64,000 nt of DNA, taken from assembly GCA_044220975.1 (NCBI GenBank), contig JBGAPZ010000009.1, forward strand, positions 41,575-105,574, given 5' to 3'. Position numbers and translations under genes: made by a program. The first letter of the stretch is position 1; every line of letters begins with the position of its first letter. This document shows positions 1 to 8,549 of the stretch, piece by piece. Under the pieces are notes generated by a model. That model was not told where the DNA came from and made no database searches. It saw nothing but the letters and a program-made list of their open reading frames with translations. Origin of the DNA: SZUA-430 sp044220975 (GTDB taxonomy: Bacteria; Pseudomonadota; Alphaproteobacteria; Micropepsales; Micropepsaceae).

Positions 1-543
1 CGGCAAAAGTTCGAACGACGCGAAGTTGCGCGCATTAGGACCGGCCCCGCGGCGGATCCAATCCATGTCCGACATTCCATCGGGCCCGGCCATCTCCTTT
101 TTCAACTGAGCAATCGATATGTCGCTGATGCGCTGAATGCCTTTAGGCGAGAAAATCTCCGCGATTTCGACGCGCCGCCCATCCGGCAAAAGAAAATTGA
201 ATGTCTCGGTTGAAGAGTTCGGGTGCGCACCCCCGCTGTAGCTATAGTTGGAAAACGCCACGACGATCATTTGCGCATCGTTGCGCACGACCTCGTATTC
301 CACCTCGGTCGCCCAAGGATTCGGCTCGCCGGTCGACTCGCGTGAACTCTCCGCAAAATCCTTGGCAACCCCGCGCGCCCAAGTTTCAAGCTGACGGTCG
401 ATCGCCGGGCGCCCAAAGCGCGGATACGAAATTTCGATGTCGTAGCCCTTGCGCTTCTCCGTGATGGTCATCTTCTGCGGCGGCGCAGCCAGTGCGGTCC
501 CGGCAATCAACAGCGACAGAAGGGCGGCGACCAGACTGCGCAT
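1..543 (-). CDS. Exported RsiV-like (DUF3298/DUF4163-type) protein, C-terminus cut by window edge
   Basis: The frame starts at the ATG at 541-543 and stays open to base 1, so only the first 181 codons are present. Residues 1-20 form a signal peptide with an Ala-x-Ala cleavage region, so the product should be periplasmic or surface-located. The mature part begins with a basic/acidic beta-rich stretch and then carries the Y-S-Y-S-G-G-A-H-P-N segment followed by a T-E-T-F-N-F strand. This is typical of the DUF3298/RsiV fold, which is also found beside PdaC-type deacetylases. Family members include anti-sigma factors that bind lysozyme, but there is no transmembrane anchor or anti-sigma segment here, so that role is not implied. 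It is transcribed divergently from the next gene. Confidence 0.7.
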   Translation of the reverse strand, partial: MRSLVAALLSLLIAGTALAAPPQKMTITEKRKGYDIEISYPRFGRPAIDRQLETWARGVAKDFAESSRESTGEPNPWATEVEYEVVRNDAQMIVVAFSNYSYSGGAHPNSSTETFNFLLPDGRRVEIAEIFSPKGIQRISDISIAQLKKEMAGPDGMSDMDWIRRGAGPNARNFASFELLP

Positions 544-674
544 ATGCGTAAAACCCTCAAATTGATCTGGCGGCAGCTTAAGCAAGCCCACGGTAAGGTG
601 CAAAACCCTTGCGTACGTCTTGGCGTTGTCCCACCAATTGCATAGCTTCGATTCGTCATTTTTGAGGTGCCGAA

Positions 675-1154
675 GTGTCCAAACCAAGATTGTTGGCACT
701 AGCCGTCCTGCTCACCGCTTCTGTCGCTTACGCGGCAGGCGAACTTAAACCCGAAAAAGCGCCGCCTGACACGGCGGTCCTGGCCGAAGCGACCGCCACC
801 GTCGACGCGTTTCACAAAGCGCTGAAGACCGGTGACAAGGCTGCTGCGCTCGCACTCCTCGACGATGGTGTCGAAATTTTCGAGCAAGGCGGTGTCGAAC
901 GTTCGAAGGCGGAATACACAACCAAGCACCTGGACGCGGATGTTGCGTTCTCCGGCGCAACCAAGGCCACGCGCACGAACCGCGGCGGTGCGATTCTAGG
1001 CAACCTCGCCTACATCACCAGCGAGACCAAAGTTACCGGCACGTTCAAGAGTAAACCGGTCAACTCGGTTTCGATCGAAACGATGGTGCTGCACAAGGCA
1101 TCGACCGGCTGGAAGATCCTGCACATCCACTGGTCGTCGCGCGACGCGAAATAG
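675..1154 (+). CDS. Exported SnoaL-like/NTF2-fold protein
   Basis: A 159-residue protein starting with GTG behind an AGGTG ribosome-binding site. Residues 1-21 are a signal peptide ending Ala-Tyr-Ala-Ala. The remainder has the pattern of the DUF4440/SnoaL-like NTF2 fold: an initial helix (about 38-65) with the 'F-H-x-A-L-x-x-G-D' signature, then strands ending in W-K-I-L-H-I-H-W-S-S. Such domains are small cone-shaped folds used as binding or enzymatic cups, and nothing here identifies a substrate. It stands alone, divergent from the RsiV-like gene and convergent with the hydrolase after it, 3 bases away. Confidence 0.75.
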   Translation: MSKPRLLALAVLLTASVAYAAGELKPEKAPPDTAVLAEATATVDAFHKALKTGDKAAALALLDDGVEIFEQGGVERSKAEYTTKHLDADVAFSGATKATRTNRGGAILGNLAYITSETKVTGTFKSKPVNSVSIETMVLHKASTGWKILHIHWSSRDAK

Positions 1155-1157
1155 GCG

Positions 1158-2024
1158 TCAGAGGAACGCCTTCAGTTCCGCGACGAAGCGGTCGAACTGG
1201 TCGTGGTGCAGCCAATGCCCGGCTTTGTCGAACACAACCACGCGGGCGTTGTTGAACGCCTTCGCTCGTCCGTCCTTTTCAGGATTTGAAGCCCAGCTGT
1301 CCGCGCCGTACATCAGCAGCGTCGGACACGTGATCGCGCTCCACAACGTTTCCGTTTCAGCCTGCCCAAGATCGAACGGGGGGAATACCCGCATATAGGG
1401 ATCGAACTTCCAGCTAAACGTCCCGTCCTCGTTCTGGCTTGTGCCCTGAACGGTCAGATGCCGCGCTTGCTCGTCACTGAGATAGCGGTTCGCCTCTTTC
1501 ATGCGCGCATACGCTTCGTCCAACGTCGCGTACTTGTGCGGCAATCGCCCGGCGAGCGCACGCTTGGCGTCGATCCACTCGCGCAGCCGCGCGTCGATCG
1601 GCTTGCCCGCTCGCTCGGCCATCATCTTGGGGCTCGGCCCAAGTCCCTCGATCGCAACCAGCTTGCGTACGTTCGCCGGATACGTCCCCGCATAACGAAG
1701 CGCAATGTTGCCGCCATACGAATGGGCCACGATCGTCACCGGCGCGAGCTGCAGCTGATGGATCAGCTGCGCGAGGTCGTAGAGTGTCGTCAGCCCGCCG
1801 TAGTCGCCGCTTGGCGACCAATCGCTGTCGCCATGCCCGCGCAGATCCGGCGCGATGACGTGCCATTTGTCGCGCAGCGCGTGCGCCGTCCAATCCCAAC
1901 TCCGGGAATGGTCGCGACCCCCGTGCAGCAAGATGAGCGGCGGCGCGCTGGGGTTCCCCCAATCGACGTACCGAAGACGAAGCCGTTGGGAGACGAAGCT
2001 ATGCGAGGTGGGTCCGGTGATCAT
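1158..2024 (-). CDS. Alpha/beta hydrolase
   Basis: A 288-residue alpha/beta hydrolase. The oxyanion-hole motif H-G-G is at about 34-36, the D-L-R-G-H-G-x-S segment follows strand 4, and the nucleophile elbow A-H-S-Y-G-G puts the catalytic serine at about 102. A late G-A-D-S-W supplies a probable acid and K-A-G-H-W the histidine. The resemblance is to the epoxide hydrolase/MhpC-like branch, and the substrate is unknown. I chose the ATG at 2022-2024 because the longer frame, starting near 2099, would run into the start of tdh and adds residues unlike the family. The gene is divergent from tdh. Confidence 0.85.
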   Translation of the reverse strand: MITGPTSHSFVSQRLRLRYVDWGNPSAPPLILLHGGRDHSRSWDWTAHALRDKWHVIAPDLRGHGDSDWSPSGDYGGLTTLYDLAQLIHQLQLAPVTIVAHSYGGNIALRYAGTYPANVRKLVAIEGLGPSPKMMAERAGKPIDARLREWIDAKRALAGRLPHKYATLDEAYARMKEANRYLSDEQARHLTVQGTSQNEDGTFSWKFDPYMRVFPPFDLGQAETETLWSAITCPTLLMYGADSWASNPEKDGRAKAFNNARVVVFDKAGHWLHHDQFDRFVAELKAFL

Positions 2025-2089
2025 GCCCCCATCTTGCCCGCGTCCGGGAAACATGATCAAGGAGGCCCCAATAAAAGGAGCCAGCCCCC

Positions 2090-3121
2090 GTGAAAGCACT
2101 CGTCAAATCCCGCGCCGAACCAGGCTTGTGGCTCGAAGACGTGCCGATGCCCACGATGGGCATCTCGGACGTCTTGATCCGCGTGCTCCGCACCGGCGTC
2201 TGCGGCACGGATTTGCACATCTACAACTGGGACGATTGGGCGAAAAAAACGATCCCTGTGCCGCTGACCATCGGCCACGAATTCGTGGGCGTAATCGAAA
2301 AGGTCGGCTCCAACGTCACCGAATACAAGCCGGGCGAAATCGTGTCCGGCGAAGGGCACATCGTCTGCGGCCGCTGCCGCAACTGCATGGCCGGCCGCTA
2401 CCACATGTGCGCGAACACCAGCGGCATCGGCGTCAACCGCAACGGCGCCTTCGCCGAATACATCACCATGCCGATGACGAACATCTGGCACCACCACGAC
2501 GGCATCGACCTCGACGTCGCCTCGATCTTCGACCCGTTCGGCAACGCCGTGCACACCGCGCTGCAGTTTCCGGTCCTGGGTGAAGACGTTCTGATCACGG
2601 GCGCAGGTCCGATCGGCATCATGGCGGCAGCCGTCGTGCGCCAAGCGGGCGCGCGCTACGTCGTGATCACCGACCTGAACGAGGGGCGCCTGGAGCTTGC
2701 GCGCAAAATGAAGGTCGACCTCGCGATCAACGTGAAAGAAACGACCGTCGCCGACGCGCAGAAAAAGCTCGGTATGCGCGAAGGGTTCGACGTAGGCTTG
2801 GAAATGTCCGGCAACCCGCAAGCGTTCCGCGAAATGCTGAACAACATGTGCCACGGCGGCAAGATCGCAATGCTGGGCATCCCGTCGACCGACATGGCGA
2901 TCGACTGGAACAAAGTCATCTTCAACATGCTGACGATCAAAGGGATCTACGGCCGCGAGATGTTCGAGACCTGGTACAAGATGTCGGTTCTGGTGCAATC
3001 GGGCCTCGACATCGGCCCGGTCGTCACCCACCGCTTCGACTACAAGGATTTCGAGAAAGGCTTTGCCGCCGCAAAAACCGGAAGCTCCGGCAAAGTCGTC
3101 CTGAAGTGGAGCGACCTCTGA
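2090..3121 (+). CDS. tdh: L-threonine 3-dehydrogenase
   Basis: Oxidises L-threonine to 2-amino-3-oxobutyrate with NAD+, the first step of threonine breakdown to glycine and acetyl-CoA. It is a zinc-dependent medium-chain dehydrogenase of 343 residues, the usual length. The catalytic zinc ligands C38, H63 and E64 and the structural zinc cysteines C93, C96, C99 and C107 all fall at the positions known in E. coli Tdh. The Rossmann motif G-A-G-P-I-G follows at about 172. It starts with GTG 9 bases after an AAAGGAG site. The stop overlaps the start of kbl by one base (TGATG), so the two are translationally coupled. Confidence 0.96.
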   Translation: MKALVKSRAEPGLWLEDVPMPTMGISDVLIRVLRTGVCGTDLHIYNWDDWAKKTIPVPLTIGHEFVGVIEKVGSNVTEYKPGEIVSGEGHIVCGRCRNCMAGRYHMCANTSGIGVNRNGAFAEYITMPMTNIWHHHDGIDLDVASIFDPFGNAVHTALQFPVLGEDVLITGAGPIGIMAAAVVRQAGARYVVITDLNEGRLELARKMKVDLAINVKETTVADAQKKLGMREGFDVGLEMSGNPQAFREMLNNMCHGGKIAMLGIPSTDMAIDWNKVIFNMLTIKGIYGREMFETWYKMSVLVQSGLDIGPVVTHRFDYKDFEKGFAAAKTGSSGKVVLKWSDL

Positions 3122-4311
3122 TGTACGGCGCGGTTCAGCAGCATCTGAAAAACACGCTGGCCGAAATCAAAGCCGCCGGTCTCGAAAAACCTGAGCGCGT
3201 GATCGCAACGCCCCAATCGGGCCGCATCCGCGTCACCGGTGGGAAAGACGTCCTGAACCTCTGCGCCAACAACTACCTGGGCTTGGCCAGCCACCCCGCG
3301 ATCGTCAAAGCAGCACACGAAGCGTTGGACCGTTGGGGTTACGGAATGGCTTCCGTCCGCTTCATCTGCGGCACACAAGAAATTCACAAGCAGCTCGAAG
3401 CGAAGATCAGCGAGTTCCTCGGCACCGAAGACACGATCCTCTACTCGTCCTGCTTCGACGCAAACGGCGGCCTATTCGAAACGATCTTGGGCGAAGAAGA
3501 CGCCGTCATCTCCGACGAACTGAACCACGCCAGCATCATCGACGGCATTCGCCTGTGTAAGGCGCAGCGCGCGCGCTACAAAAACGGCGACCTCGCCGAC
3601 CTCGAAGCGAAACTGAAAGACGCGAGCACTGCCCGCTTCCGCATGATCGCGACCGACGGCGTCTTCTCGATGGACGGCTACTACGCAAAGCTGCCGGAAA
3701 TCTGCGCGCTCGCAGAAAAATACAACGCGCTTGTCATGGTCGACGACTCGCACGCCGTCGGCTTCACCGGAAAGCACGGCCGCGGCTGTCACGAACGCGC
3801 GAACGTCATCGAAAAGATCGACGTCATCACCGGCACGCTGGGCAAAGCCTTGGGCGGCGCCAGCGGTGGCTACACGTCGGGCCGCAAGGAAATCATCGCC
3901 CTTCTGCGCCAACGCTCCAGGCCCTATCTATTCTCGAACTCAATCCCGCCCGCCATTGCCGCCGCTTCAATCGCAGCCATCGACTTGCTCAAAAGCTCAA
4001 GCGCTCTGATCGACCGCCTAAACGACAACACGAAATTCTTCCGCGCTGAAATGACGAAGGCAGGTTTCGATTTGGCGCCAGGCGAACACCCGATCGTTCC
4101 GATCATGATCGGCGACGCAGCGCTCGCCGCACGGTTCGCGGAAGCGATGCTGGAGAAGGGTGTCTATGTTATCGCGTTTTCCTATCCGGTAGTGCCGCAA
4201 GGCAAGGCGCGCATACGCACGCAGATGTCCGCAGGCCTGACGCGCGCCGATCTAGAAATCGCGATCGCCAAGTTCACGGAGGCCGCCCGCGAGATGAACC
4301 TCATTCGCTAA
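3121..4311 (+). CDS. kbl: Glycine C-acetyltransferase (2-amino-3-ketobutyrate CoA ligase)
   Basis: PLP-dependent alpha-oxoamine synthase that cleaves 2-amino-3-oxobutyrate with CoA to glycine and acetyl-CoA. It completes the pathway begun by Tdh, and channelling avoids decay of the unstable intermediate to aminoacetone. Its length of 396 residues matches the family. The N-terminal half carries L-C-A-N-N-Y-L-G-L, the middle D-D-S-H-A-V-G-F supplies PLP contacts, and G-T-L-G-K-A-L-G-G holds the Schiff-base lysine at about 242. The start codon shares one base with the tdh stop. The 3' end overlaps the tail of the small opposite-strand gene by 11 bases. Confidence 0.96.
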   Translation: MYGAVQQHLKNTLAEIKAAGLEKPERVIATPQSGRIRVTGGKDVLNLCANNYLGLASHPAIVKAAHEALDRWGYGMASVRFICGTQEIHKQLEAKISEFLGTEDTILYSSCFDANGGLFETILGEEDAVISDELNHASIIDGIRLCKAQRARYKNGDLADLEAKLKDASTARFRMIATDGVFSMDGYYAKLPEICALAEKYNALVMVDDSHAVGFTGKHGRGCHERANVIEKIDVITGTLGKALGGASGGYTSGRKEIIALLRQRSRPYLFSNSIPPAIAAASIAAIDLLKSSSALIDRLNDNTKFFRAEMTKAGFDLAPGEHPIVPIMIGDAALAARFAEAMLEKGVYVIAFSYPVVPQGKARIRTQMSAGLTRADLEIAIAKFTEAAREMNLIR

Positions 4312-4504
4312 CGATGCGAACCTGACGTGTCGGCTCGAAAGTCTGCGGATAGCCGGAAACAAACGTCTGCGAAACATCCAAGATTTCGCCGACCGCCCGT
4401 TGCCGCTCCGTGGCCGCCACAGGCGCCCAAGCCATAGCCGTCCCGGCCAATGCTTGCGCCAGAGTCGCAAGCGCCCCCGCCACCTTCCGCCGACAGTTCG
4501 CCAT
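4301..4504 (-). CDS. Small putative exported protein of unknown function
   Basis: A 67-residue reading frame that starts at the ATG at 4502-4504 directly behind a strong GGAGGGG ribosome-binding site. Residues 1-24 look like a signal peptide: basic start, alanine-rich core, then A-M-A-W-A. No family was recognised in the remaining ~40 residues. Support for it being real comes from the ribosome-binding site and the N-terminal composition. Against it are its size and the overlap of its end with kbl. Its ribosome-binding site lies inside a predicted hairpin (separate entry). Confidence 0.5.
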   Translation of the reverse strand: MANCRRKVAGALATLAQALAGTAMAWAPVAATERQRAVGEILDVSQTFVSGYPQTFEPTRQVRIVSE

Positions 4505-4510
4505 GAGCCC

Positions 4511-4542
4511 CTCCAAGGCGCGCTAAGGGGCGCCCTTGGAGG
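4511..4542. promoter_or_regulatory. Hairpin covering the ribosome-binding site of the small exported gene
   Basis: CTCCAAGG at 4511-4518 is the exact reverse complement of CCTTGGAG at 4535-4542, and the stem extends inward by CGC/GCG with one bulged base. On the minus-strand transcript the right-hand arm of the stem, CCTTGGAG, contains the Shine-Dalgarno bases of the gene starting at 4504. Folding would hide it. There is no uridine tract, so a simple terminator is less likely on either strand. Confidence 0.45.
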
Positions 4543-4547
4543 TAAAG

Positions 4548-4598
4548 CTAACCAAAACTGATTTCGATCGGGTTAGGCAAAAGTAACCATTCGGTTAC
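4548..4598. promoter_or_regulatory. Two perfect inverted repeats sharing a TAACC/GGTTA core
   Basis: CTAACC (4548-4553) pairs with GGTTAG (4571-4576), and GTAACC (4583-4588) pairs with GGTTAC (4593-4598). The four half-sites share TAACC or its complement within 51 bases of the short divergent region between the small exported gene and the S41 peptidase gene. Such an array is typical of operator sites, but the regulator is not evident nearby. Confidence 0.4.
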
Positions 4599-4635
4599 GA
4601 GCGCGCTTCGGCATTTCGTACTAGGCTCAAGACCG

Positions 4636-6837
4636 ATGTCGGTACTCTTTGGAAATCGTGGCCCGCTTGGCGCTGCAGCCCTCCTTCTCGCGTTCGCGCT
4701 GACCAGCGTCGCGCCGGGCCGCACAGCTACGGCCCCCTCGATGCGCGAGGTCCAACGCCTTGAAGACCTCGCGCGCATCTGGATCTACGTCGACCTCTTC
4801 GATCCTTACTTGAATTCGAACGGCACCGAGTGGGACCAAGCGCTCATCGAAGCGATCCCGGCAGTGCGCACTGCGGGCGATGCCTCCGCTCACATAGCCG
4901 CGCTGAACGCGATGTTGCGTCGAAGCGGCGATCCCTCAGCCCGCGTGCTCGAACCCGATGTCTCATCGCAGCCGTTGCCGCCGCCGCTGCGCCTGCAAAA
5001 CGGCACATGGATCGCAGACTGCAGCGCCATGGCGCACGCCGTGTTGACCGGCGCCGCGCCGTTGCAGATAGCCGAAAACATTGCCGCGCATCCGACCGTC
5101 GTCGATTGCCGCACCTTTGCGGGCGATGGTCCGGCACTCTATGCAGTCATCGCCGCGATCGCGCGCACGCGCACAAAGACACCGTTGCCCGCGGGCTCCG
5201 CGCTGGTACGCAGCTACAACGGATTCCCCTCCGAAGCCGGGACGTCGTCCGCCGGTTTCGCATCCGGATTCAGCCTTGTCACCAAAGGATGGATCGCGTC
5301 GGGTGCGACGGCACCAAGCAAGACGCCGCTCGTCTTCATCATCGACAGCATCGCAGGCCCCGCATTGCTGCCGGCGGTCGCGGCGCTCCAGTCCGCAGGT
5401 CAAGCGCGCATCGTTTCCGGCGGGCCCATCGGGGCAGGTATCGCGACGCTACGCACCCCGCGCGTTGCCGTGCAGATCAGCGAGGGGCTCTATACCTACC
5501 CGGCCGGCGCGGTTGGCTTTCGTCCCGACGCGACGGCGGTCGCGCCATCAACCGCACTGCGCACTGCGATCGCGGAACTGTCGGCAAGCCCCTCCGCAAT
5601 CCTGCGCGAACCGGCCTTGCCGCCGCTGCAACGCCCCGCGCGACAGTACAAGAGTGCTGGCGTACCGCCGGCAGAACAACGGCTGCTTGCGCTCTTCCGC
5701 ATATGGGGAACGATCAACTACTTCCACCCCTATAAATCGCTGACCGACCGGCCATGGGACGCAGCCCTGACCGAGTTCATTCCCGTCATGCTTGCGGCCA
5801 ACACGCGTGCCGCCTATGAGGCGGCGCTGCTGCGGCTCGCCGCGCGCACCCAAGACGGACACACGCGGATCGAAGGCTTGACCGAGGCACCGTTCGGCTT
5901 CGGCGCTGCTCGTCCAGGCATCCGCACGCGCTTCGTCGAAGGACGATTGCTGATTGTGGGGATCGATGACCCCACCCTCGCATCGAAGTTGAGAATTGGC
6001 GACGAAATCGTATCGGTGGACAACACACCCATTGGCATTCTCGAACAGCGCTTGTTGCCGTTCGTTGCCGCCTCAACGCCACAAGCGTTCCGCGCCGCAA
6101 TAGCAAGCAGTGTATTGACGGGATCACCGGGCAGCATCGCGTCGCTTCTCGTGCGCAACGCCAGAGGCTCAGTGCGCACCGTGCGCGTCTCGCGTATCGG
6201 CGCCTCGTCACCACAATCCGATGGCGCATGGCGCGTCCTGCCTGGCAATGTCGGCTATATCGATCTCGAGCGGCTCGCGCCTGCGGATGCCGAGCGCGCG
6301 CTCGACGAACTTGCCGACGCAAAAGCGCTGATCTTCGATCTGCGGGGAACGCCGCAACGCACAGGCTGGGTCATCGGTGCACGCCTGGCGAAAGCGGACG
6401 CGCCATTCGCCGTGGCGAAGTTTCGCCGCGCGTCGTATCAAGGCCCGCCGAAAGGCGGCGCCGCGCAAACCCAATGGATCGCGCTCGATGATGTCCAGCG
6501 GCCAGCGCCGGTCAAACGTTACGCGGGTCGCGTGTTCGCGCTGATCGACGAACGAACCGCAAGCCAAGCAGAATACACCGCGCTGATCTTCAAAGCGGCG
6601 GCGAACGCCACGCTTGTCGGCTCAACCTCAAACGGCACGATCGGCGACCTCACGGGTCTCCAATTGCCGGGCGGCTTTGTTCTGCGCTTCACCGGCCACG
6701 ACGTACGCACGCCTGACGGCCACCGACTCCAGCGTGCCGGCCTCAAACCCGACGTCGCGGTGAACCCGGGTCTAAGAGCGCTCCGCGCTGGCCGCGACGC
6801 GGTTCTCGAAAGAGCGCTCGACCTCGCACACAAATAG
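4636..6837 (+). CDS. Exported S41-family (tail-specific) peptidase with two tandem modules
   Basis: A 733-residue protein with an N-terminal signal peptide or anchor (residues 10-32). The C-terminal part is a complete S41 peptidase: a helical L-F-R-I-W-G-x-I-N-Y-F-H-P-Y segment at about 352, a PDZ-like region (about 436-475, with R-I-G-D-E-I-V-S-V-D), an I-F-D-L-R-G strand, and I-D-E-R-T-A-S-Q-A-E-Y-T with the likely catalytic serine at 643. Residues ~45-280 repeat the same plan (L-A-R-I-W-I-Y-V-D-L-F-D-P-Y, later V-F-I-I-D-S-I-A-G-P-A), but there the serine is replaced and there is no PDZ. Family members cut unfolded C-terminal tails in the periplasm. No partner gene is adjacent. Confidence 0.82.
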   Translation: MSVLFGNRGPLGAAALLLAFALTSVAPGRTATAPSMREVQRLEDLARIWIYVDLFDPYLNSNGTEWDQALIEAIPAVRTAGDASAHIAALNAMLRRSGDPSARVLEPDVSSQPLPPPLRLQNGTWIADCSAMAHAVLTGAAPLQIAENIAAHPTVVDCRTFAGDGPALYAVIAAIARTRTKTPLPAGSALVRSYNGFPSEAGTSSAGFASGFSLVTKGWIASGATAPSKTPLVFIIDSIAGPALLPAVAALQSAGQARIVSGGPIGAGIATLRTPRVAVQISEGLYTYPAGAVGFRPDATAVAPSTALRTAIAELSASPSAILREPALPPLQRPARQYKSAGVPPAEQRLLALFRIWGTINYFHPYKSLTDRPWDAALTEFIPVMLAANTRAAYEAALLRLAARTQDGHTRIEGLTEAPFGFGAARPGIRTRFVEGRLLIVGIDDPTLASKLRIGDEIVSVDNTPIGILEQRLLPFVAASTPQAFRAAIASSVLTGSPGSIASLLVRNARGSVRTVRVSRIGASSPQSDGAWRVLPGNVGYIDLERLAPADAERALDELADAKALIFDLRGTPQRTGWVIGARLAKADAPFAVAKFRRASYQGPPKGGAAQTQWIALDDVQRPAPVKRYAGRVFALIDERTASQAEYTALIFKAAANATLVGSTSNGTIGDLTGLQLPGGFVLRFTGHDVRTPDGHRLQRAGLKPDVAVNPGLRALRAGRDAVLERALDLAHK

Positions 6838-6900
6838 GCGGGATTGCACCGTCGCGGCCAGTCGTGCGACGAACAAGCCGTTCAGCATTGAGGACGGCCG

Positions 6901-7452
6901 ATGGCCAAAATCTACAGCACAATCGACGACAAACTCGCAGCCTTTATCGCGAAGCAGAAGATATTCTTCGTAGCGACGGCACCGCTATCGGCGGATGGGC
7001 ACGTGAATTTGAGTCCTAAAGGCTATGACGCCTTTCGCATTCTATCGCCTACGCGCGTTGCCTACGCCGATCTCGGCGGCTCCGGCATTGAAACCGTGGC
7101 GCATGCGCGCGAGAACGGCCGCATCACGATCATGTTCTGTGCCTTCGATGGACCTGCGCTCATCTTGCGTCTCTATGGCAAGGCAACCGTCATGCAGTTC
7201 GACCAACCGGGTTTCGAAGCCGAGCTTGCGCACTACCCGGGCTTCGAACGCGCCCGAAACATAGTAACGGTTGATGTGGACCGCATCGCCGACAGTTGCG
7301 GTTGGGGCGTGCCGTTCTTCGACTTTAAGGGTGAGCGCGACCAACTCAAACGCGCGATCGACCACCGTACCCGCGAGGAATGGTCCGAACGCCGTTACGT
7401 TTCGAATGCCGCTAGCATCGACGGACTGACGGGATTGGTTCGGCCGGACTAG
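6901..7452 (+). CDS. Pyridoxamine 5'-phosphate oxidase-like (FMN-binding split-barrel) protein
   Basis: A 183-residue protein with the PNPOx-like split barrel. The K-I-F-F-V-A-T-A-P strand is at about 20-28, followed by G-H-V-N-L-S-P-K-G. A second block, T-V-A-H-A-R-E-N-G-R-I-T-I-M-F-C, is typical of members that bind FMN or haem at a dimer interface. The C-terminal C-G-W-G-V-P segment is characteristic of a subfamily annotated only as a pyridoxamine oxidase family protein. It is unlikely to be the biosynthetic PdxH, which has different conserved residues. Its role is unknown, and it has no operon partner. Confidence 0.8.
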   Translation: MAKIYSTIDDKLAAFIAKQKIFFVATAPLSADGHVNLSPKGYDAFRILSPTRVAYADLGGSGIETVAHARENGRITIMFCAFDGPALILRLYGKATVMQFDQPGFEAELAHYPGFERARNIVTVDVDRIADSCGWGVPFFDFKGERDQLKRAIDHRTREEWSERRYVSNAASIDGLTGLVRPD

Positions 7453-7456
7453 ACCT

Positions 7457-7945
7457 TTAGTTCAAAATCACCGCCGGCGGCATCTTCTCGATTTCTTGCT
7501 TCGACGTCGAGACGATCAAAATCTTGCGGTCCGGCACATATGTGAACCGCGCCGCTGGAATGGAGACAAGGCGCTCGCCGCTGTTCAAGAAACCGCCGAC
7601 CTCAACGACAATCGCAGTCGCCGTTCCGTCAGAGCCGGTCGCGACCGATCGCACTTCACCCACGGGCTCACCGGTAGACGATTTGACGGCCGCGGTCGCG
7701 AACTTCGCCTTGGCATCTGCAACCTTGTCGGCAGGCGTGCCGCTTGCGAGGTCTGCCGGCGTGATCGGCACGTTTTGTCCGACTGCTTGAGTGAGCTCCT
7801 GCTGGGACTCGCTGAGCGCTTGCTCGGTCGCGGTTGGCGTATCCGATTTCTCGTCGGCGGAAGGTGTGTTTGACGGACCGCACGCCGCGCATAGCAACAT
7901 TCCACTGCACGACAACGCCAACGATAACAGTCGCACCATGTTCAT
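7457..7945 (-). CDS. Lipoprotein with a PRC-barrel domain
   Basis: A 162-residue protein starting at the ATG at 7943-7945 behind AGAGGG. A longer upstream extension lacks such a site and would bury the signal peptide. Residues 1-20 end in the lipobox L-C-A-A-C, so lipidation at the cysteine is expected. A Ser/Thr/Glu-rich linker follows. The C-terminal ~75 residues (V-K-S-S-T-G-E-P-V-G-E-V to K-M-P-P) form a PRC-barrel, a small beta-barrel first known from photosynthetic reaction centre H subunit and RimM. The function is unknown. It is convergent with the PNPOx-like gene, 4 bases apart. Confidence 0.75.
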   Translation of the reverse strand: MNMVRLLSLALSCSGMLLCAACGPSNTPSADEKSDTPTATEQALSESQQELTQAVGQNVPITPADLASGTPADKVADAKAKFATAAVKSSTGEPVGEVRSVATGSDGTATAIVVEVGGFLNSGERLVSIPAARFTYVPDRKILIVSTSKQEIEKMPPAVILN

Positions 7946-8071
7946 GCCCTCTAGACTAGCGAACCGCCGGATGGCTTGCGCCCCGATCAATCAGCGCACG
8001 ACGGGCGCTCTGCGATAAGAACGAGTTCGCTTGCTCTGGGTTCCCGCAATAGGGGCGGAACCCGCGGAGCC

Positions 8072-8389
8072 CTAAGCGCCGCCTGCGCCGAAAAGGCGCG
8101 AGAAGTTCCGGCCGAGCCGGTCGCGCAACGAAGAGAGTACGCCGACGTCTTCTTTCTTCGGTTCGCTGGGCGTCTCGCCAAGCTCCAGCAATGCATTCGA
8201 CACCGCTTGCAGACGGTCGCGGTCGCCGCCAGCCATATTTTCGCTCGCCGCTTCTTGCATCCTTACTGCGTCGTAATGCCATTCGCGCAGGATGCGGACC
8301 TTCTCCTCGCGCGTCAGGCTTTGATCCGCCAAGACTTGCGCCGGATGGGTGTATGTCTCGCCTGATTCCATATCTTTCGTACCGGTCAT
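8072..8389 (-). CDS. Conserved hypothetical protein (small acidic, helical)
   Basis: A 105-residue protein. The ATG at 8387-8389 follows GAGGGAAC, and the longer frame upstream has no such site. The central stretch H-P-A-Q-V-L-A-D-Q-S-L-T-R-E-E-K-V-R-I-L-R-E-W-H-Y-D occurs in small proteins widely found in alphaproteobacteria. The rest is predicted helical with a charged linker and a basic tail. No catalytic motif, signal peptide or membrane segment is visible, and no function is known to me. It is flanked by same-strand genes but with gaps of more than 100 bases. Confidence 0.65.
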   Translation of the reverse strand: MTGTKDMESGETYTHPAQVLADQSLTREEKVRILREWHYDAVRMQEAASENMAGGDRDRLQAVSNALLELGETPSEPKKEDVGVLSSLRDRLGRNFSRLFGAGGA

Positions 8390-8549
8390 GTTGTTCCCTC
8401 CAACAACGCCACTCCCGCCGCGTTCCACGGTTTCCCGTTTCGAGCAGCGCCTAGACAAAACGTCCGACCCTCGATCAGGTTCCATTTTTCCGGAAAGCCG
8501 CAGAAACCTGCAAGTCGCGTACTCTGCAAGCGCAGCGTCGCTGAGCAGT

